Below are positions 1 through 5,953 of a stretch of 15,330 nucleotides of DNA, piece after piece; position 1 is the first letter of the stretch; every line of letters starts with the position of its first letter. This DNA is from JACPNK01 sp964479745 (GTDB lineage: Bacteria > Patescibacteriota > Minisyncoccia > 2-02-FULL-40-12 > IGHO2-12-FULL-4). Under the pieces are notes generated by a model. The model had not been told where the DNA came from, searched no databases, and worked only from the letters and a program-made list of their open reading frames with translations. The stretch covers positions 1-15,330 of the forward strand of contig CAYZNJ010000013.1 of assembly GCA_964479745.1 (NCBI GenBank), read 5' to 3'. A program made the position numbers and the translations under genes.

Positions 1-211
1 CGCATTCCAAACCATCGTCAGTCACAAAAACCTCACCGTGTTCGGTGGGGTTCATGGTGCCGGCGTCAACGTTGAGATATGGGTCAATTTTTACAGCGGT
101 AACGCGAAAACCGTAGGCTTTCAAAATTCTGGCGGTTGATGCGACGGTCACGCCTTTGCCAATTCCCGACATCACTCCGCCGGCTATGAAAATGAGTTTG
201 GGTTTTTGCAT
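1..211 (-). CDS. pyrG: CTP synthase, N-terminal 70 residues (partial, runs off the left edge)
   Basis: The protein makes CTP from UTP, ATP and glutamine in the cytosol. Only the start of the amidoligase (synthetase) domain is present. It reads IFIAGGVMSGIGKGVTVAST, the P-loop-like segment, followed by KIDPYLNVDAGTMNPTEHGE and then VFVTDDGLE, all hallmark CTP synthase blocks. The MSGIGKG version of the loop and AVKIDPY...MNPTEHGEVFV resemble the forms I associate with Patescibacteria; that is recollection, not a search. The ATG (211-209) shares one base with the TAA stop of the upstream SelO-like gene (TAATG), and an AAGGA ribosome site sits 7 bases before it inside that gene's end. The two are therefore almost certainly translationally coupled. 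The glutaminase domain lies outside the window. Confidence 0.95.
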   Translation of the reverse strand, partial: MQKPKLIFIAGGVMSGIGKGVTVASTARILKAYGFRVTAVKIDPYLNVDAGTMNPTEHGEVFVTDDGLEC

Positions 212-1245
212 TATTTTTTCCTTAACCCGGCATTATAACTTGAAGTAAAGATATCTTGAAAAAGTTTTTTTGGAAAACCAAGCATGGAAACAAAATAGCC
301 TAAAGTTGTTTTAACAAATTTTAAATCCCGAGAGATGTATTCTTCTTTCTCCTTATCACTTTTTTCTTCTATAAACTCGACAGAGTCAAGGTCAACGATT
401 CGACAGTCTAAGGTAATATTATGAGCAGTAAGAAAGCCGTGACGATAACCATTTCGATGTAGAATGGCAACTTGTTCGCCTAGGGTTTTTACAAACCAGT
501 CCAAATAATCTTTTGTAGAAAAGGCTTCCGAATTTGTACCAAGTTCTTTTGCCACCATCCCTCTGGCATCTTTTAAAGTACGCTCTAAATTTATCTTTTT
601 GTCACCATCAATAAAAGCGTCGTTGATACGGTTTTTCATACCAAAGGCTCTAATTTCAATAACTGGCCTTGTTGTCGTTTTTATGTAGCCTCTCTCTGCA
701 GCTTTTTTTAAAGTTATTTTGTTACCTTCAGGGTCAACTAATTCTTTAAGTTTTATAATCGCCAAAACTCTGTGAGTTCTTAAGCCTTTTTTTATAAACA
801 TTTCGGACATATCTCTATCGTACTCTGCCGGATAAGGATTCATTATGCCCCAAATCCCGCCACCATAGGGAATTTTCTTCCTAGTTTTATCGTAAAGAGG
901 CTCGACTCTTTGTTCTTTTGTGTCTATATCCTTAGCTGTGCCACCAACGCCTTTCAAGTCAATATCTCTATACTGAAGCTTTGGATTTTCTTTGTCTTGA
1001 AAAATAACTTTGCCCAAATTCCCGCTCCGGAAGTGTTCGTCCATAACACCCAAAGAAAAAGTTGGTTCGCCTTCTTTCGGTTTAGGAGTTAAAAACACGC
1101 CCAACTTGCTCGGCTTGCCTTCTTCAAAAACAAAAGGCATGGCGACTTTGTCATTTACCCAAACCACTTCATTTCTAACTTCCACCGCCGGCAGAGTTTT
1201 TTGTTCTATCTTGGTGTTTAATTTTAATTCCGGTTTTTCTTGCAT
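211..1245 (-). CDS. short SelO-like pseudokinase (putative protein AMPylase)
   Basis: The 344-residue protein has no signal peptide. Blocks follow the SelO/YdiU (protein adenylyltransferase SelO) order. GNLGKVIF near residue 76 is followed by DIDLKGVGGT (95-103), compare SelO LQLKGAGRT. SEMFIKKGLRTHRVLAII (147-164) compares with SelO SEAM..LGIPTTRALA. RHGFLTAHNITL (268-279) compares with HGVMNTDNMSI, and IVDLDSVEFIE (283-293) with TIDYGPFGFLD. K98, N276 and D285 would be the ATP-phosphate and metal ligands. SelO enzymes have about 480 residues, so this one is clearly shorter, and the Asp before the metal-binding Asn (TDN) is His275 here. The start follows a TATAGT box by 9 bases with no Shine-Dalgarno sequence, so the message may be nearly leaderless. 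The stop overlaps the pyrG start. Known SelO AMPylates redox-related proteins; that role here is inference. Another kinase-fold family is possible. Confidence 0.65.
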   Translation of the reverse strand: MQEKPELKLNTKIEQKTLPAVEVRNEVVWVNDKVAMPFVFEEGKPSKLGVFLTPKPKEGEPTFSLGVMDEHFRSGNLGKVIFQDKENPKLQYRDIDLKGVGGTAKDIDTKEQRVEPLYDKTRKKIPYGGGIWGIMNPYPAEYDRDMSEMFIKKGLRTHRVLAIIKLKELVDPEGNKITLKKAAERGYIKTTTRPVIEIRAFGMKNRINDAFIDGDKKINLERTLKDARGMVAKELGTNSEAFSTKDYLDWFVKTLGEQVAILHRNGYRHGFLTAHNITLDCRIVDLDSVEFIEEKSDKEKEEYISRDLKFVKTTLGYFVSMLGFPKKLFQDIFTSSYNAGLRKK

Positions 1246-1254
1246 ATGAATAAG

Positions 1255-1260
1255 ACTATA
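1255..1260 (-). promoter_or_regulatory. -10 box (TATAGT) for the SelO-like/pyrG unit
   Basis: TATAGT lies 9 bases before the ATG of the SelO-like gene, directly downstream of the groEL terminator. A start site 6-7 bases after the box would give a leader of only 3-4 nucleotides. I see no convincing -35 box; a TTGATT inside the terminator hairpin is 15 bases upstream. Alternatively the gene depends on readthrough from groEL. Confidence 0.4.
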
Positions 1261-1271
1261 ATAAAAGCCTT

Positions 1272-1311
1272 ACTAAATCAAAAAGCGGCTGAAGCCGCTT
1301 TTTGATTTAGT
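1272..1311 (-). terminator. groESL terminator, long hairpin containing the groEL stop codon
   Basis: Two perfect 19-base inverted arms (1272-1290 and 1293-1311) flank a 2-base centre. The GC core is AGCCGC/GCGGCT, and a T-rich run (TTTTTGATTTAGT) follows on the transcript strand. The TAA stop of groEL (1309-1307) lies inside the 5' arm, so a terminating ribosome would cover part of the stem. The arms carry A and T runs on both sides, so the hairpin could act on either strand. Confidence 0.85.
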
Positions 1312-2953
1312 AGTCCCCCATGCCGCCCACGCCGCCGGGCATGCCTCCGCCCATCGGCAGTTGTTTCTCTTCCGGCAGATCGGTAACAATCGCTTCCGTA
1401 GTCAGTATCAGCGAAGCAACCGAAGCCGCATTTGTCAGAGCCGTTTTCACAACTTTGAGAGGATCAATGATTCCTGATTTTATCATGTCAACATATTCAC
1501 CCGTGTTAGCATCAAAACCCATGCCAGATTCCAGCTTAGTTACTTTCTCAAGCACTTCGTTAGAGTCCTTGCCGGCGTTTTCAGCAATCGCACGCAGAGG
1601 TCTTTCCAAAACCTGCTTGATTATCGCCACACCCTTTGCCTCGTCTCCGAATTCAGAAACTCCGGCCGCTTTAGCGGTTAAAGCTTTAGCCGCTTCAAAC
1701 AAAGCGATGCCGCCGCCCGAAACAATTCCTTCTTCCAAAGCCGCTCGGGTAGCCGCCACCGCGTCGTCAATTCTGAACTTCTTTTCTTTAAGTTCCGTCT
1801 CGGTTACCGCGCCGACTTTAATAACCGCTACTCCGCCGGACAATTTGGCAAGTCTCTCCTGAAGCTTTTCTTTGTCAAAGTCAGAAGTTGTTTTAGCAAG
1901 CAAGCCCCTGATCTGCTCAATTCTCTTGTCTATGTCCGACTTTTTGCCTTTACCGCCGACTATCACTGTATTCTCTTTGGTCGCAACAAATCTATGAGCT
2001 CGTCCCAGCATATCGGTATCAACGCCATCTAATTTCATGCCCTTTTCTTCGCTGATAACCTGTCCGCCGGTTACGACGGCTATGTCTTCAAGCATTTCTT
2101 TTTTTCTATCGCCAAAACCGGGAGACTTTACAGCCAAAGTGCTGAAAACCCCTCTCAATTTATTGACAACTAAAGTAGCCAGAGCGTCACCCTCAATCTC
2201 GTCGGCAATTATTACCAGTTCTCTTTTGCCGGAATGAGAAATTTTTTCCAGCAACGGAACAATGTCCGCCACCGCTGAAATTTTACGGTCAGTGATTAAA
2301 ATATACGGATCCTCAAAAACCGCTTCCATCCTTTCAGTGTTGGTAATCATGTAAGCGGAAATATAGCCCCGGTCAAACTGCATTCCTTCAACAGTTTCTT
2401 TTTCCAGTCCGAGAGTCTGGGATTCTTCCACCGTTACTACGCCGTCTTTACCGACTTCTTTAAAAACTTCAGCAATAAGCTTGCCGATTTCCGGATCGTT
2501 GGCGGAGATTGAAGCCACCTCTTTTATTTTTTCGTAACCGGTTACGGTTTTTTTCTTTTGATTTAAAAATTTGGTCACCCATTCCACAGCCTTGTCCATG
2601 CCTCTTTTCAAAACCATCGGATTGGCGCCGGAGTTAACCGCGCTGAAACCATCGGCCACTATGGCTTGCGCTAAAACAGTCGCAGTCGTAGTACCATCAC
2701 CGGCAATATCACCGGTTTTGGAAGCGACTTCTTTGACCAGTTCTGCGCCAATATTTTCAAATTTGTCTTTTAGTTCAATCTCTTTGGCCACGGTTACACC
2801 GTCTTTGGTAATTGTCGGCGCGCCAAAACCTTTATCCAAAACCACATTTCTGCCTTTGGGGCCAAGAGTAACTTTGACCGCATTGGCAATCTTATCCACC
2901 CCTCTTTTTAGCGCCTCTCGGGCTTGTTCTTTATATTGAATTTGTTTTGCCAT
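1307..2953 (-). CDS. groEL: Chaperonin GroEL (Hsp60)
   Basis: The 548-residue protein is the full length of the family. It forms the double-ring ATP-driven folding chamber in the cytosol with GroES as lid. The ATP-binding signature GDGTTT is at residues 85-90, TLGPKGRN at 29-36, and the late nucleotide-site block EEGIVSGGG is present. The tail ends in the classic Gly-Met repeat (GGGMPGGVGGMGDY) that lines the cavity floor. The ATG is 3 bases after the groES stop, so the pair is translated as a unit. No strong Shine-Dalgarno sequence precedes it, which fits reinitiation by the groES ribosome. It shares the CIRCE-like site upstream of groES. No odd residues were noticed. The identification is secure. 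Confidence 0.99.
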   Translation of the reverse strand: MAKQIQYKEQAREALKRGVDKIANAVKVTLGPKGRNVVLDKGFGAPTITKDGVTVAKEIELKDKFENIGAELVKEVASKTGDIAGDGTTTATVLAQAIVADGFSAVNSGANPMVLKRGMDKAVEWVTKFLNQKKKTVTGYEKIKEVASISANDPEIGKLIAEVFKEVGKDGVVTVEESQTLGLEKETVEGMQFDRGYISAYMITNTERMEAVFEDPYILITDRKISAVADIVPLLEKISHSGKRELVIIADEIEGDALATLVVNKLRGVFSTLAVKSPGFGDRKKEMLEDIAVVTGGQVISEEKGMKLDGVDTDMLGRAHRFVATKENTVIVGGKGKKSDIDKRIEQIRGLLAKTTSDFDKEKLQERLAKLSGGVAVIKVGAVTETELKEKKFRIDDAVAATRAALEEGIVSGGGIALFEAAKALTAKAAGVSEFGDEAKGVAIIKQVLERPLRAIAENAGKDSNEVLEKVTKLESGMGFDANTGEYVDMIKSGIIDPLKVVKTALTNAASVASLILTTEAIVTDLPEEKQLPMGGGMPGGVGGMGDY

Positions 2954-2956
2954 AAG

Positions 2957-3244
2957 TTATTCAAGCACCGCGAGAATATCTTCTTCGCGGGCAATTAAGT
3001 ATTCTTTGTCATCGACCTTAATTTCATTTGGACCATACTTTGTAAATAAAACGATATCCCCTTTTTTGACTGACACCGGCACCAACTTTCCGTCTTCGTA
3101 TTTGCCCGGTCCTACGGCAACTACTTTGGCTTTCTCCGGCCGTTCTTTCTGAACAGTATCCGGCAAAATTATCCCACCCTTTTTTCTTTCTTCTTTAAGA
3201 GGTTCAAGCAGAACTTGATCCCTCAAAGGCTTAATTTTCTGCAT
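2957..3244 (-). CDS. groES: Co-chaperonin GroES (Hsp10)
   Basis: The 95-residue protein is standard length and caps the GroEL ring. The family blocks appear in order: KIKPLRDQVLLEP at the N-terminus, the mobile loop KKGGIILPDT (GGIILP contacts GroEL), KAKVVAVGPG, the VKKGDIVLFTKYGPNEIK segment, and the closing REEDILAVLE. It is the first gene of the groES-groEL operon. The ATG has no Shine-Dalgarno sequence; an AT-rich TATAAAAT stretch abuts it, and a 27-base inverted repeat lies 31-57 bases upstream. Expression is probably heat- or stress-controlled through that repeat (inference). Confidence 0.98.
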   Translation of the reverse strand: MQKIKPLRDQVLLEPLKEERKKGGIILPDTVQKERPEKAKVVAVGPGKYEDGKLVPVSVKKGDIVLFTKYGPNEIKVDDKEYLIAREEDILAVLE

Positions 3245-3274
3245 ATTTTATAAAAATGTTAGCTGTTTTTAATA

Positions 3275-3301
3275 TTGGCAGTTGTGACCATAGACTGCCA
3301 A
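3275..3301 (-). promoter_or_regulatory. CIRCE-like inverted repeat upstream of groES (putative HrcA operator)
   Basis: The arms TTGGCAGTC and AACTGCCAA (minus strand) are separated by 9 bases. This is the same 9-N9-9 geometry as CIRCE (TTAGCACTC-N9-GAGTGCTAA), with about 13 of 18 arm bases identical. Eight of nine arm pairs are self-complementary. It sits 31-57 bases before the groES ATG, the usual place for an HrcA site. Whether HrcA is encoded elsewhere cannot be seen. Confidence 0.55.
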
Positions 3302-3311
3302 CAGAAGCATC

Positions 3312-3352
3312 TTAAGCCAAAGAAAAAACCCCGTCAAGGGGGCTTGGCTTAA
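3312..3352 (-). terminator. Terminator of the trypsin-like protease gene
   Basis: The inner stem CCCC-TTGAC-GGGG is followed by TTTTTTC on the minus strand. An outer 9-base pairing (TTAAGCCAA with TTGGCTTAA, 3312-3320 and 3344-3352) brackets the hairpin and the T run. It starts 3 bases after the protease stop codon and separates that gene from groES. Confidence 0.8.
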
Positions 3353-3354
3353 AG

Positions 3355-4191
3355 TCAAGGCGGCCCGGACAGCCAGCTGTCCGTTTTGTTGTCCAGTGCA
3401 ATTTTCTTTTTGGCTACTTCCAAAAAGGCAACGACTGTTTCCGACAAAACAAAGTAGCTATAAGCAGTAGAACTCCTTGTTACGAGTCCGACTACAGTGC
3501 CGTCCGGAGCCAGAAGCGGACCTCCGGAAAATCCGGGTTCAGCGGCAGTTTGAACTATACCCATTGGAATTTCGAGCATTTGGTCGCCCACAAAGTTGGT
3601 TACTGTAAGAACCGGCCCTGTCTGCAAAGAAAAAAAACCCATAGGACGCAAAGAGAAAAAAGAGAAGGCAAAAAATTTTTCCGCAACTACTTTCAGCTTT
3701 TTGGTATCTGGATCCTGAACAGCGATGGCTGGCGCTAACTTTGCTGGTTTTTGTTTAAATTCACGGCTTTCCTTGTTTGGAGATTCAACTTTAAGAAGAA
3801 GAAGGTCGGCTTTGTAGCTCCAAAAGGCTGCCTTGGCGGAAAAAATAGACAGACCGTCAAACACTTCCACAACCGTCGGATAATTGGCATTATTAAACCA
3901 AAGAGCCGGCCGCTCGCCTAAAATATGCAGGGCGGTGACAACATAGTTGTTCCCAGACGCAAAACCGACAGCATTAGCGGCGTGGTCGTAATAAATTTCT
4001 TGGTCAGGGTGCAAATGCGGCGTAATAATCCTGATTGCAACCAACGATTCTTCCCTGGCCTTTGCGACTTCATCGGGGATGGTTTGGTCAAAAGGGATAA
4101 AAACAAAACTTTGACCAAAGAAGTCAGAAAAACAAAAAAGGATTACAGACAAAAAAATAAAAACAGCAAGACGAAAGTTACAGGGAAACAT
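3355..4191 (-). CDS. Secreted trypsin-like serine protease (S1 family, HtrA-like, no PDZ)
   Basis: The protein has 278 residues. An N-terminal hydrophobic segment (about 8-24) acts as signal peptide or anchor. The chymotrypsin-fold triad is readable: His89 in VVTALHIL, Asp129 in YKADLLLLKV, and Ser222 in PGFSGGPLL. GTVVGLVTRSS follows, as in HtrA-type enzymes. There is no PDZ domain after residue 260, so this is a bare protease domain and shorter than DegP/HtrA (about 350-480). It probably acts outside the membrane on envelope or imported proteins; the substrate is unknown. AGAAAGG lies 10 bases before the ATG, and a good promoter (TTGACA-16-TACAAT) lies upstream. It is a single-gene unit with terminators on both sides. 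Confidence 0.88.
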   Translation of the reverse strand: MFPCNFRLAVFIFLSVILFCFSDFFGQSFVFIPFDQTIPDEVAKAREESLVAIRIITPHLHPDQEIYYDHAANAVGFASGNNYVVTALHILGERPALWFNNANYPTVVEVFDGLSIFSAKAAFWSYKADLLLLKVESPNKESREFKQKPAKLAPAIAVQDPDTKKLKVVAEKFFAFSFFSLRPMGFFSLQTGPVLTVTNFVGDQMLEIPMGIVQTAAEPGFSGGPLLAPDGTVVGLVTRSSTAYSYFVLSETVVAFLEVAKKKIALDNKTDSWLSGPP

Positions 4192-4239
4192 GGCTCTTTA
4201 ACCTTTCTGTAAGTTGTCAAAAAACTTTAGTTTGAACTT

Positions 4240-4267
4240 ATTGTAAACTTAAATACAAATATGTCAA
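4240..4267 (-). promoter_or_regulatory. Sigma70-type promoter of the protease gene
   Basis: TTGACA (4267-4262) and TACAAT (4245-4240) are separated by 16 bases on the minus strand. The predicted start lies near 4233, giving a leader of about 40 bases with an AGAAAGG ribosome site. This is the best consensus promoter in the window. Confidence 0.7.
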
Positions 4268-4280
4268 TAGGTTGTTTTAT

Positions 4281-4306
4281 AAAACAAAATCCTCACAAGA
4301 GGATTT
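4281..4306 (-). terminator. Terminator of the GH5-like gene
   Basis: The stem AAATCCTC-TTGT-GAGGATTT (4287-4306) is followed by TGTTTTAT on the minus strand, 17 bases after the stop codon of the glycosidase gene. Confidence 0.8.
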
Positions 4307-4322
4307 GAATCAAAAAATAAAA

Positions 4323-5843
4323 TCACCAAAAGTAAAAACCGGAAACGCTGACCACCGACTCCGAATAATTGCCGGACGGGTCAAAGGCTTTTGCTTTCAG
4401 TTTAAGCTTGCGGCCCACCACAGGATATGTTCCGCTCTGCAGTTTAATTGAATAAGGAGCTTTTCTCGCTTCGCCAAGGAAAGTGCCGTTTAGCCAAAAC
4501 TCCACTCTTTCCACGCGGTCGTTGTCGCTGGCTAAAGCGTAAATTTCCAAGCCGTAATAAAAGTTAAACACGCTTACCCCCTCCAAGGGAGCTGTAATAA
4601 TAACAATGGGGGGCCTAAAATCTGGCACTTTCGGTTCAGGAGGTGTCCTGTTGAAATAAATCTGGTTAACTTCTCTTATCTTGTTTATCAAGGCGTCGGT
4701 GAAACCCGGCTCTATGTTTGAGGAGTCCATCTCTTTGGGTGACCAGTACCCTTCCCAAACCCAAAGAGTGCTGAACATAATCTTCAAGAGACCAATTCTT
4801 TCCAAAGTCGCCTTAACAAAGGAGCCTACTGAATCATTGCTGACCTTCTCATCGCCCATTTCGCCTATAAAAACAAGTTTTCCATTTTCATTAGCAACAC
4901 CAACCACCTCGTTTAAAAGGTCAACATTGTTTTTCCCCACAATGTCAAACCTTTCGTTATCGCGGGGCGAAGAACACTCATTTGAGATGTCGGCGCAAAG
5001 ATTATAAAAATGGACGCTCATTATGTCCACATCTTTGCTCGCATCAACAAGATTCTTTCTAAAATCTTCTCTGGAGTCGCTCGTCCAGTCAGGCCCGTTT
5101 GGCGACCACTCCGGCTGTTTTCTAAGATGTTCGGCAGCCGGACGCGGCATAGAAAAACCGTTGGAAATCAGATGACCTAGGTCAACCCCACGAACAAGAT
5201 CAGAACACTCATGCACAAAATCAAGAAGTTCTCTGGTACTGTAATTATCGCCTTTAGTGCCCAGTCTTTCATCAATGTCCAGATCAGCGTCCAGATTCCA
5301 CTCGTTGCCTATTTCCCAAAAAAGTACTGCCGGATGATTTTTATATCTGTTTACAACCCCCCGAACATACTTAAACCAAAGTTGCCTTGAGACCGAGTTC
5401 GGGTCGGTAAAAAAAGCATGTATGCCATCCCCAGTAAACCTTGGAAACTGTATATTCCACCAGTTTAAAACAAGCGCCGCCTGGACTCGGTTTTCCTGCA
5501 AGTCCCACATCATTTTATCAAAACGGCTCCAGAAAAAATCTGGGTACTTCTGCCAAAGTTGCAGCTCTGAAGCACCAAATCCGCTGGCTGAAATACGAAA
5601 ATAGCCAATGCCGTTATTGCAGGCGTCAACTATTGATTTATAAGCGATTTCCTCCATCAATGCTGGCGTAACATTGTTCATTCCATTTCCAAGATACATG
5701 TTTAAAAGCGCCGGACTGTTCATACCAATCCCCGGCAGAACTTTCTTTTTTCCGGCCGCAAAAACCGTATAATTTGCCAAGGCCAAGGAAACAACCGCAA
5801 TCGCAAAAAACGGGAAAGCTCTCTTGCGCAGCATGTTTGACAT
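4323..5843 (-). CDS. Secreted GH5-like glycoside hydrolase with C-terminal Ig-like domain
   Basis: The 506-residue protein probably hydrolyses a beta-linked polysaccharide outside the cell (clan GH-A, cellulase/mannanase type; substrate not determinable). Numbering is from the ATG at 5843. A signal peptide covers 1-30. The TIM-barrel catalytic domain (about 35-400) has FWEIGNEWN with acid/base Glu181, SVHFY with His278/Tyr280, and VFIGEMG with nucleophile Glu328; a WVWEGYW aromatic block follows. Residues about 412-500 form an Ig-like/Big-type module (FWLNGTFLGEA, KLKAKAFDPSGNYSE), usual in secreted glycosidases. I chose this ATG because AAGGG lies 8 bases before it; a GTG at 5852 would put that site directly against the start. 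A TATAAA box lies near 5874-5879 without a clear -35. It is a single-gene unit. Confidence 0.83.
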   Translation of the reverse strand: MSNMLRKRAFPFFAIAVVSLALANYTVFAAGKKKVLPGIGMNSPALLNMYLGNGMNNVTPALMEEIAYKSIVDACNNGIGYFRISASGFGASELQLWQKYPDFFWSRFDKMMWDLQENRVQAALVLNWWNIQFPRFTGDGIHAFFTDPNSVSRQLWFKYVRGVVNRYKNHPAVLFWEIGNEWNLDADLDIDERLGTKGDNYSTRELLDFVHECSDLVRGVDLGHLISNGFSMPRPAAEHLRKQPEWSPNGPDWTSDSREDFRKNLVDASKDVDIMSVHFYNLCADISNECSSPRDNERFDIVGKNNVDLLNEVVGVANENGKLVFIGEMGDEKVSNDSVGSFVKATLERIGLLKIMFSTLWVWEGYWSPKEMDSSNIEPGFTDALINKIREVNQIYFNRTPPEPKVPDFRPPIVIITAPLEGVSVFNFYYGLEIYALASDNDRVERVEFWLNGTFLGEARKAPYSIKLQSGTYPVVGRKLKLKAKAFDPSGNYSESVVSVSGFYFW

Positions 5844-5900
5844 CTTTTTCACCCTTAAATTTCAAAGATCTTTTTTATAATGTAATGTAAAGCAAGATTT

Positions 5901-5948
5901 AAAAAAAGTAAACCCCTCACCACTTTTTACTCTGTAATATGGTGAGGG
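5901..5948 (-). terminator. Terminator of the nucleotidyltransferase/S55 unit
   Basis: The stem CCCTCACCA/TGGTGAGGG (5940-5948 and 5914-5922) has a 17-base loop and is followed by GTTTACTTTTTTT on the minus strand. It starts 6 bases after the S55 gene stop. Confidence 0.8.
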
Positions 5949-5953
5949 ATGTT

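Noticed and set aside
1320..1862. Long plus-strand open frames opposite groEL (also 2571-2939) and opposite the other genes
   Set aside because: They are antisense shadows of well-identified genes, with no ribosome sites or recognisable proteins.
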